The notes under the pieces were generated by a model. That model made no database searches. It saw only the letters and a program-made list of their open reading frames with translations, and had not been told where the DNA came from. From Aeromicrobium ginsengisoli (GTDB lineage: Bacteria > Actinomycetota > Actinomycetes > Propionibacteriales > Nocardioidaceae), in assembly GCF_004134905.2 (NCBI RefSeq), contig NZ_SDPQ02000002.1, forward strand, positions 372,001-436,000: a DNA stretch of 64,000 bases, read 5' to 3'. The number at the start of each line of letters is the position of its first letter. Position 1 is the first letter of the stretch. The position numbers and the translations under genes are program-made. Below are positions 56,410 through 64,000 of this stretch, one piece after another.

Positions 56410-56475
56410 CGGCGTGAAGTGCGAGGCATTCATCCCGTCACATCCGTGTCCTTGCCTCTCGACGGAGGTGCGGGC

Positions 56476-57564
56476 ATGAAGTCCTTCAACCCCCGCGCGA
56501 TCGGCCTGGCCCTGCTCGGCCCCGCCATCGCGATCGTCGCCAGCGTCCTGGTCACGACCCTCGTCATCGCCGCAGTGGGCAGCTCGCCCGGAGACTTCTG
56601 GTCGACGATGTTCGACTTCCCCAAGCCCCGTTCGCGCGTCGACATCGTCAACCAGACCGCGATGATCTACACCGCCGCCGTGGCTGCGGCGATCGGCTTC
56701 CGCATGGGACTGTTCAACATCGGCCTCGAGGGCCAGTACACCCTCGCGTCGTACGCCGCTGCTGCCTTCGCCGGCGGTGCCTACCTCAGCGGCTTCGCCA
56801 ACGTCTTCGTGTCATTGCTGATCGCGGTCGCGGTCGGTGCAGCGTGGTCCGCCATCGCGGGCATCCTCAAGACGACCCGTGGGGTCAGCGAGGTCATCTC
56901 GACGATCATGCTCAACTCGATCGCGATCACGCTGGTCGGCTACCTGCTCAACAAGTACGGCGTGCACGAGGGCAACACGGTGCACACGACGCGGATCGAC
57001 CTGGTCAGCGGCTGGACGCCGTTCGAGAACCGTGACGGCGAGATCTGGACCCTCGTGATCATCGCTGTCCTCGCCGGTGTCGGCTTCTGGGTCCTGCTCA
57101 ACAAGACCCGCTTCGGCTTCGACCTGCGGGCCAGCGGCCAGTCGGAGACCGTGGCCAAGGCCTCCGGCGTCAACCCGCACCGCATGATCATCACGGCGAT
57201 GGCGCTCTCGGGGGGCGTCGCGGGACTCATCTGGATGCCGGCACTGTTCGGCAAGGCCACCAACTTCGGCCTCGGCACGACGTTCCAGGCCGGTCTGGGC
57301 TTCCTCGGCATCGCGGTCGCGCTGCTGGGGCGCAACCGCCCGATCGGGATGCTGTTCGGTGCCCTGCTGTTCGCCTATCTCTCGGTCAAGTCCAACGACC
57401 TGACGTTCGCCACGGACGTCTCGCCCAGCATCGTGCAGATCACGCAGGGCGTCGCGGTCCTCGCCGTCGTCGTGGCCTACGAGGTGGTGCGCCGATGGCG
57501 CGCCCGGCTCGAGCAACGGGTCGTGGCACAAGAGCTCGGCACTGCTACGGAGGCGACGGCATGA
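56476..57564 (+). CDS. Nucleoside ABC transporter permease 1 (NupP/YufP-like)
   Basis: This 362-residue BPD_transp_2 permease has about nine helices. AAIGFRMGLFNIGLEGQYTL is the signature stretch of nucleoside-type permeases, and TTRGVSEVISTIMLNSIAIT follows, also typical. LRASGQSETVAKASGVNPHR is the conserved cytoplasmic loop. The ATG at 56476 has GGAGG 7 bases upstream. It overlaps permease 2 by 4 bases. Confidence 0.92.
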   Translation: MKSFNPRAIGLALLGPAIAIVASVLVTTLVIAAVGSSPGDFWSTMFDFPKPRSRVDIVNQTAMIYTAAVAAAIGFRMGLFNIGLEGQYTLASYAAAAFAGGAYLSGFANVFVSLLIAVAVGAAWSAIAGILKTTRGVSEVISTIMLNSIAITLVGYLLNKYGVHEGNTVHTTRIDLVSGWTPFENRDGEIWTLVIIAVLAGVGFWVLLNKTRFGFDLRASGQSETVAKASGVNPHRMIITAMALSGGVAGLIWMPALFGKATNFGLGTTFQAGLGFLGIAVALLGRNRPIGMLFGALLFAYLSVKSNDLTFATDVSPSIVQITQGVAVLAVVVAYEVVRRWRARLEQRVVAQELGTATEATA

Positions 57565-58814
57565 CGACGACCACCACGACGCCGAGTCCCGTCAGCCGCG
57601 TTCGCAACGCCGCCCGAGCCAACTGGCTCTTCATCGCCCTGGGCGCGGTCGCTGCCGTGTCGCTGGTCCGCATCCTGACCGACACCAACGACCTGACGTC
57701 GGTCGGCACGATCCGTGCCGCGATCATCGCGACCTGTCCGATCCTCATGGCGGGTCTCGGCGGCCTGTGGGCCGAGCGTGCCGGCGTCGTCAACATCGGC
57801 CTCGAGGGCCAGATGGTGCTCGGCACGTGGGGCGCTGCGTTCTTCACCTACCACTCGGGCAGCCCGTGGGTCGGCATCCTCGGTGCTGCGCTGCTCGGCA
57901 TGATCGGTGGCCTGCTCCACGCCATCGCGACGGTCACGTTCGGCGTCGACCACATCGTGTCGGGCGTCGCGATCAACCTGATCGGCGTCGGGGCGACGAC
58001 CTACCTCGCCGAGGCGACGTTCACCGATCTCGAGGGCGGCGGTCCGCGCCAGCTGATCGGTCTGCCGACTCCCACCACGATCGACCGGATCCCCGGCATC
58101 TCGGGCCCGGCGGCCGACCTGGCCGACAAGCACTGGTTCTTCATCTCCGACGTCGCGTCGTTCGTGGCGGCGCTGACGACCAAGATCTCGTTGCTGAGCC
58201 TCGTGATCTTCGCGCTCGTCGTGGCGTCGGGATGGATCCTGTGGAAGACGTCGTTCGGCCTGCGGCTGCGCTCGTGCGGTGAGAACCCGCAGGCGGCCGA
58301 GACGCTCGGCGTCAACGTCTATCTCTACAAGTACGTCGCGGTGCTGATCTCGGGCGCGATGGCCGGCATCGGCGGTGGGTTCCTCGCCCTGGTGGCCTCG
58401 AGCGGCTTCAGCACCAACCAGACCAACGGCCGTGGCTACATCGGTCTGGCCGCGATGATCTTCGGCAACTGGCGGCCCGGCGGGCTGCTGGCCGGCGCGC
58501 TCACGTTCGGCTACACCGACTCGCTGCGCCTGCGTGACACGCATGCGGTGCACTCGCTGCTGCTGCTCGTCGCCGTGGCCCTGATCGCGATCACGGTGCT
58601 CCGCATCGTCCGCAAGCAGATCGCCGGTGCTGTGGCGATGGCCGTACCGGGTGCCGCGCTGCTCGTGTGGTTCCTCTCGACCGACAGCGTCCCGCGCGAC
58701 TTCACGAGCATGACGCCCTACGTCACGACGTTGTTCGTCCTGGCGCTCGGCACGCAACGCCTACGAATGCCCGCGGCCGACGGCCGGCCCTATCGCAAGG
58801 GCAGTGCGGGCTAG
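57561..58814 (+). CDS. Nucleoside ABC transporter permease 2 (NupQ/YufQ-like)
   Basis: This 417-residue permease has about ten helices. LGGLWAERAGVVNIGLEGQM is the hallmark of this half of the channel. TFGVDHIVSGVAINLIGVGA and LRSCGENPQAAETLGVNVYL follow. The C-terminal quarter is longer than in many relatives and carries two more hydrophobic segments before a polar tail. Start ATGA overlaps permease 1. The stop overlaps the cdd start by one base. Confidence 0.92.
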   Translation: MTTTTTTPSPVSRVRNAARANWLFIALGAVAAVSLVRILTDTNDLTSVGTIRAAIIATCPILMAGLGGLWAERAGVVNIGLEGQMVLGTWGAAFFTYHSGSPWVGILGAALLGMIGGLLHAIATVTFGVDHIVSGVAINLIGVGATTYLAEATFTDLEGGGPRQLIGLPTPTTIDRIPGISGPAADLADKHWFFISDVASFVAALTTKISLLSLVIFALVVASGWILWKTSFGLRLRSCGENPQAAETLGVNVYLYKYVAVLISGAMAGIGGGFLALVASSGFSTNQTNGRGYIGLAAMIFGNWRPGGLLAGALTFGYTDSLRLRDTHAVHSLLLLVAVALIAITVLRIVRKQIAGAVAMAVPGAALLVWFLSTDSVPRDFTSMTPYVTTLFVLALGTQRLRMPAADGRPYRKGSAG

Positions 58815-59233
58815 TGGCGCTGGGGATCTCGGGTCCGGACGACCCGATCGACTGGGAATCGCTCGCGAAGTACGCGACCGAGGTGATGGGGCGGGCCTAC
58901 GCGCCCTACTCCAACTTCAAGGTCGGCGTCGCGGGCCTCGTCGACGACGGGCGCGTCGTGCTGGGCTGCAACGTCGAGAACGCGGCCTACGGTGTCGCGC
59001 TGTGCGCCGAGTGCGGCATGGTCTCGGCGCTGCACGCGACCGGCGGCGGACGACTGATCGCGGTGGCCTGTGTCGATGCCAAGGGCGCCCCGCTGATGCC
59101 GTGCGGGCGCTGCCGCCAGCTGCTGTGGGAGAACGGCGGACCCGACATGCAGCTCATGACGCCGAGTGGGGTCAAGACCATGACCGAGGTCCTTCCGGAC
59201 GCCTTCGGGGCCGACGACCTGGACCAGCGTTGA
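58814..59233 (+). CDS. cdd: Cytidine deaminase
   Basis: This 139-residue zinc enzyme deaminates cytidine and deoxycytidine. The zinc and catalytic residues are in ALCAECGMVSAL (Cys-Ala-Glu) and MPCGRCRQLLWE (Cys-x-x-Cys). The start contains YAPYSNFKVGVAGLVDDG and NVENAAYGVALCA, the usual substrate loops. The GTG at 58814 shares a base with the permease stop. Its stop overlaps the P450 start (TTGA). Confidence 0.95.
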   Translation: MALGISGPDDPIDWESLAKYATEVMGRAYAPYSNFKVGVAGLVDDGRVVLGCNVENAAYGVALCAECGMVSALHATGGGRLIAVACVDAKGAPLMPCGRCRQLLWENGGPDMQLMTPSGVKTMTEVLPDAFGADDLDQR

Positions 59234-60416
59234 CGCGTTACGCGGTCCAGCTCGACCCCGGCAACCCGGACTTCCTGCACGATCCCTATCCGGTCCTCGC
59301 CGCGCTGCGGGCCACCGGACCCGTGCTGTGGCACGAGCCGATGGGCATATGGCTGGCGACGACCCACGAGTCGGTCAGCCAGGTCCTGCGCAATCGTGCG
59401 TTCGGCCGGCTCTGGACCGACTGGGAACCCACCGAGCAGATGGAGCCGTTCAACGCCCTCCACCGCAACCAGATGATGGAAAATGAGCCACCCGAGCACA
59501 CGCGCCTGCGGCGGCTCGTCGCCGGCGCGTTCGGGCGAGGGCATGTGGAGAGGATGAGGCCTCGCATCGAGGAGCTCGCCGCGTCGATGGTCGATGAGCT
59601 CGGAGATCGCTTCGACGTGCTGGGTGACTATGCCGAGCCCATGCCGGTCTACGTCATCGCCGATCTGCTGGGCGTGCCGCGCGAGGACCACGTACGCCTG
59701 CGGGCCTGGTCGCAGGCCATCGTCCACATGTACGAGCCCAACGTCGGTGCCACCACGAGGGCCAAGGCGATCGAGGCCAGCACGGCGTTCTCCGACTACG
59801 TACGCGCTGTCGTCGCGGAGCGGCGGACCAACCTCGGCGAGGACCTGATCAGCGACTTGATCACCGAGCGCGGTCGAGGAGCCAAGCTCAGCGACGACGA
59901 GCTCGTCGCGTCGGTCGTGCTGCTGCTCAACGCCGGGCACGAGGCGTCGGTCAACGTGTTCGGCAACGGCATCCACGCGCTGCTGAGCCACCCGGAGCAG
60001 CTGGCGCGGGTGACCTCGGGGGAGGTGCCGGTGGAGGTGGCCCTCGAGGAGCTCATCCGCTTCGACGCGCCCCTGCAGCTGTTCGAGCGTACGGCCACCA
60101 GGAACGTCAAGGTGTGCGGCGAGACGATCAAGGCCGGGCAGAAGATCGCCTGCCTGATGGGTTCGGCCAACCGCGACGCCGACGCCTTCGACGACGCGGA
60201 CACCTTCGACGTCGGCCGCGATCCCAATCCCCATGTCGGCTTCGGCATGGGCCTGCACTTCTGCCTCGGAGCGCCGCTCGCCCGGCTCGAGCTGCAGATC
60301 AGCCTGAAGACACTGCTCGACCGCTTCCCCGACCTTGCCCTGGCGGGAGAAGCGCCGCGTCGCCCGACGTGGGTGCTGCGCGGCTTCGAGCGCATCGAGG
60401 TCCTAGGAGGACACGC

Positions 60417-60420
<4 letters not shown>
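59230..60420 (+). CDS. Cytochrome P450 in the nucleoside operon
   Basis: This 396-residue soluble P450 has the haem loop VGFGMGLHFCLGAPLARLE (Cys345 as ligand), the ExxR helix in ALEELIRFDAP, and ENEPPEHTRLRRLVAGAF, the C-helix haem-propionate contact. The I-helix reads LLNAGHEASVNVFGNG: the usual Thr after (A/G)GxE is replaced by Ala with Ser following, which could change proton delivery. No ferredoxin gene is beside it. Its coupled position (TTGA with cdd, ATGA with deoA) means it is expressed with nucleoside salvage genes. Its substrate is unknown. Confidence 0.9.
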
Positions 60421-61700
<1,280 letters not shown>

Positions 61701-61710
61701 GTTGTGAAGC

Positions 61711-62166
61711 ATGCGCATCTTGAACAACAGCAAGGAGATCGCGGCGGCCGCCGGCGAGGAGCTCGGCGTCAGCGAGTGGGTCGCGATCACGCAGGAGCGG
61801 ATCGACCTGTTCGCCGACGCCACGGGCGACCGTCAATGGATCCACGTCGATCCCGAGCGGGCTGCCGACGGACCGTTCGGTGCCACGGTGGCCCACGGCT
61901 ACCTCACGCTCTCGATGCTGCCGTTCCTCGGCGCGCAGGTCTACGCCTTCGCCGGCAACGTCGCACGCGTCAACTACGGCCTCAACAAGGTGCGTTTCGT
62001 CTCGCCCGTGCTGGTCGGCTCCAAGGTGCGCAACCGCGTCGAGCTGCTCGAGGTCGAGGAGATCGAGAAGGGTCAGCGCGCGACGCTCCAGCACACCGTC
62101 GAGATCAAGGGCCAGGACAAACCGGCCTGCGTGGCGGAGACCGTCGTGCTCCTCATGGCGTCATGA
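61711..62166 (+). CDS. MaoC-like hotdog hydratase
   Basis: This 151-residue protein has the hydratase-2 pattern: FADATGDRQWIHVDPERAAD, with Asp and His as the catalytic pair, then GPFGATVAHGYLTLSMLPFL. Members hydrate enoyl-CoA in fatty-acid metabolism. It lies 10 bases after deoA, so it may ride along in the nucleoside operon without a shared pathway. No nucleoside-related role is known to me. Confidence 0.88.
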   Translation: MRILNNSKEIAAAAGEELGVSEWVAITQERIDLFADATGDRQWIHVDPERAADGPFGATVAHGYLTLSMLPFLGAQVYAFAGNVARVNYGLNKVRFVSPVLVGSKVRNRVELLEVEEIEKGQRATLQHTVEIKGQDKPACVAETVVLLMAS

Positions 62167-62178
62167 CACGATGATCCT

Positions 62179-63261
62179 GTGAGCGCCACGTCCCAACAGA
62201 TTGCCAAGGCCCCCAAGGTCGCCCTCCACGAGCACCTCGACGGAGGTGTTCGCCCGGCGACGATCGTCGAGATCGCCGACGAGATCGGCCACGACCTGCC
62301 GGCCGGTGACGCCGCGTCGCTCGGTGCGTGGTTCGAGGAGGCGTCCAGCTCTGGCTCGCTCCCGCGCTACCTCGAGACGTTCGTGCACACGGTCGCGGTG
62401 ATGCAGCGTCCCGAGGACCTCGCACGCGTCGCCCGTGAGGCGGTCGTCGACCTGGCAACCGACGGCGTCGTCTACGCCGAGCTGCGCTGGGCGCCCGAGC
62501 AGCACCTGTCGGCCGGCCTCTCGCTGACCGAGACCGTCGAGGCGGTGCAGGAGGGCATCGTCAAGGGCCAGGAAGAGGCCGCCGGACTGGGTCACCCGAT
62601 CGTCGTGGGGCAGCTCCTCACGGCGATGCGGCACGCCAAGCGTGGCCTCGAGATCGCCGAGGTCGCCGTCGAGTACCGCGACCGTGGGGTGGCCGGGTTC
62701 GACATCGCCGGCGCCGAGGACGGCTTCCCGCCGATCCTGCACCTCGAGGCGTTCGAGTACCTCCGCCGCGAGAACGCGCACTTCACGATCCACGCCGGCG
62801 AGGCGTTCGGCCTGCCGTCGATCTGGCAGGCGATCCAGCGCTGCGGTGCCGAGCGTCTCGGCCACGGTGTGCGCATCGTCGACGACATCGACTTCGATGC
62901 CCCGGGCGGCCCCGTGCTCGGCCGCCTCGCGGCCTACATCCGCGACCGGCGCATCCCGCTCGAGATGTGCCCGTCGTCCAACCTGCAGACCAACGCGGTG
63001 CCCGACATGCGCTCGATCGCGGACCACCCGATCGGCAAGCTCAAGGACCTCGGCTTCCGCGTCACGGTCAACTGCGACAACCGGCTCATGAGCGGTACGT
63101 CGATGAGCCGCGAGTTCCAGCTGCTGGTCGACGCGTTCGGCTACGACATCGCGGACCTGCGCTGGTTCACGATCAATGCCATGAAGAGCGCGTTCCTGCC
63201 GTTCGACCAGCGCCTCGCGCTCATCAACGACGTCATCAAGCCCGCCTACGCCGCGTTGTAG
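62179..63261 (+). CDS. add: Adenosine deaminase
   Basis: This 360-residue zinc enzyme converts adenosine to inosine. Zinc and catalytic residues are in [13 protein letters not shown] (His-x-His), [13 protein letters not shown] (His and Glu), [12 protein letters not shown] (His) and [19 protein letters not shown] (Asp). The Cys in NCDN replaces the more usual Thr, without loss of the Asp. The GTG at 62179 lies 12 bases after the MaoC-like gene, so add is likely the last gene of the operon. Confidence 0.94.
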   Translation: MSATSQQIAKAPKVALHEHLDGGVRPATIVEIADEIGHDLPAGDAASLGAWFEEASSSGSLPRYLETFVHTVAVMQRPEDLARVAREAVVDLATDGVVYAELRWAPEQHLSAGLSLTETVEAVQEGIVKGQEEAAGLGHPIVVGQLLTAMRHAKRGLEIAEVAVEYRDRGVAGFDIAGAEDGFPPILHLEAFEYLRRENAHFTIHAGEAFGLPSIWQAIQRCGAERLGHGVRIVDDIDFDAPGGPVLGRLAAYIRDRRIPLEMCPSSNLQTNAVPDMRSIADHPIGKLKDLGFRVTVNCDNRLMSGTSMSREFQLLVDAFGYDIADLRWFTINAMKSAFLPFDQRLALINDVIKPAYAAL

Positions 63262-63274
63262 GCGTCGCGGACAG

Positions 63275-64000
63275 TCAGGCCACGGTCCAGGCGTCGGGGC
63301 CGTCGAGCAGCGCTTGCAGCGACGGCGCCTCGCCGGCGAGCACGGACTGCTCGCGGCTCAGGTCGTCGTAGGTCGGCCGCTCGACCTGGCGGAACACGCC
63401 GATCGGCGCCCGCCGCACGGCCCCGCCGTCGGTGATGCGGGACAGCGCGAACGCCGTGGTCGCGTCCGTGGCGTGCGCGTCGTGGACCAGCACGTCACCG
63501 GCGTTGGACTCGTCGACCTCGACGATGTCGACGCCACCGCCGGGCGTACGCACGACGCCGAGCCGGCCGTCTGCGCCGAAACGGATCGGCTCGCCGTGCA
63601 CGAGCGGGATGATCGCGTCGTCGCGCGTCTCCGGGTCCTTGATCGCGTCGAACGCGCCGTCGTTGAAGATCGGGCAGTTCTGATAGATCTCGACCAGCGA
63701 CGTGCCGCGGTGCCGGGCGGCTGCTGACAGGACCGCCGTGAGGTGCTTGCGGTCGGAGTCGATCGTGCGGGCCACGAATGTCGCCTCGGCGCCGAGCGCG
63801 AGAGACAGCGGGTTGAGTGGCGCGTCGATCGAGCCGAACGGCGTCGACTTGGTGACCTTGCCGGGCTCCGACGTGGGGGAGTACTGGCCCTTGGTCAGCC
63901 CGTAGATGCGGTTGTTGAACAACAGGATCGTCATGTTGACGTTGCGCCGAAGCGCATGGATCAGGTGGTTGCCGCCGATCGAGAGCGCATCGCCGTCGCC
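63275..64000 (-). CDS. korB: 2-oxoacid:ferredoxin oxidoreductase beta subunit, 3' part
   Basis: The visible 241 residues belong to the TPP-binding beta subunit of the 2-oxoglutarate (or related 2-oxoacid) ferredoxin oxidoreductase; the 5' end and the alpha subunit lie beyond the window. The TPP/Mg motif GDGDALSIGGNH is at the very edge, followed by ILLFNNRIYGLTKGQYSPTS and SLVEIYQNCPIFNDGAFDAI. The long C-terminal tail after IRFGADGRLGV is typical of actinobacterial KorB. It converges with add, leaving 13 bases between stops. Confidence 0.93.
   Translation of the reverse strand, partial: GDGDALSIGGNHLIHALRRNVNMTILLFNNRIYGLTKGQYSPTSEPGKVTKSTPFGSIDAPLNPLSLALGAEATFVARTIDSDRKHLTAVLSAAARHRGTSLVEIYQNCPIFNDGAFDAIKDPETRDDAIIPLVHGEPIRFGADGRLGVVRTPGGGVDIVEVDESNAGDVLVHDAHATDATTAFALSRITDGGAVRRAPIGVFRQVERPTYDDLSREQSVLAGEAPSLQALLDGPDAWTVA

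Overview
The window is a stretch of chromosome from a high-GC actinobacterium. Gene content and order fit the Nocardioidaceae (Aeromicrobium/Nocardioides type): a monomeric NADP isocitrate dehydrogenase, furA-katG, the PerM-like membrane protein next to purN-purH, folD followed by a DUF3017 gene, two succinate dehydrogenase operons (a mycobacterial Sdh1-like anchor-A-B set and a type-B C-A-B set), and a KorB-type 2-oxoacid:ferredoxin oxidoreductase. The genus is inferred, not proven. GTG and TTG starts and ATGA/GTGA/TTGA gene overlaps are common. I see no tRNA, rRNA, CRISPR array, insertion sequence or prophage, and no gene-free stretch of 300 bases or more.

Layout. 1-8.4 kb: end of sucD, a membrane-anchored sigma-factor-like protein on the minus strand, then purN-purH, a YbaK/TetR pair, and folD with DUF3017. 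8.4-16.9 kb: mdh, furA-katG, aquaporin, icd, and an alpha/beta hydrolase divergent from its likely TetR regulator. 16.9-23.1 kb: an AlkZ-like protein, an MFS exporter and a sulfate ABC transporter (cysP-T-W-A on the minus strand). 23.1-30.1 kb: a ROK regulator divergent from a minus-strand operon of serine hydrolase, ribose-type ABC transporter (binding protein, permease, one-domain ATPase) and a secreted protein with a one-base frameshift in its signal peptide. 30.2-38.6 kb: purU, a PadR-linked drug exporter, tandem GNAT, pheA, galK, trpS, a 2H phosphoesterase and a lipoprotein. 38.6-46.7 kb: a LysR regulator and the two sdh operons. 46.7-53.5 kb: a two-component system next to two related membrane proteins, a MarR/MFS pair, a SHOCT protein and an M20 amidohydrolase. 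53.6-63.3 kb: a nucleoside uptake and salvage operon (BMP lipoprotein, ATPase, two permeases, cdd, P450, deoA, MaoC-like, add). 63.3-64 kb: the C-terminal part of korB.

How the genes work together. Central carbon metabolism is unusually well represented: sucD, mdh, icd, both sdh operons and korB cover several TCA steps. purN, purH, folD and purU handle formyl-folate and purine synthesis. The nucleoside operon links uptake to deamination and phosphorolysis. The most notable regulatory signal is a shared 44-base promoter block in front of both sdh operons. Each copy carries an ATAG-N7-CTAT palindrome centred about 65 bases upstream of the predicted leaderless start, which is the classical LysR position, and the LysR gene itself abuts the first copy. 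This suggests one LysR protein controls both operons and its own gene.
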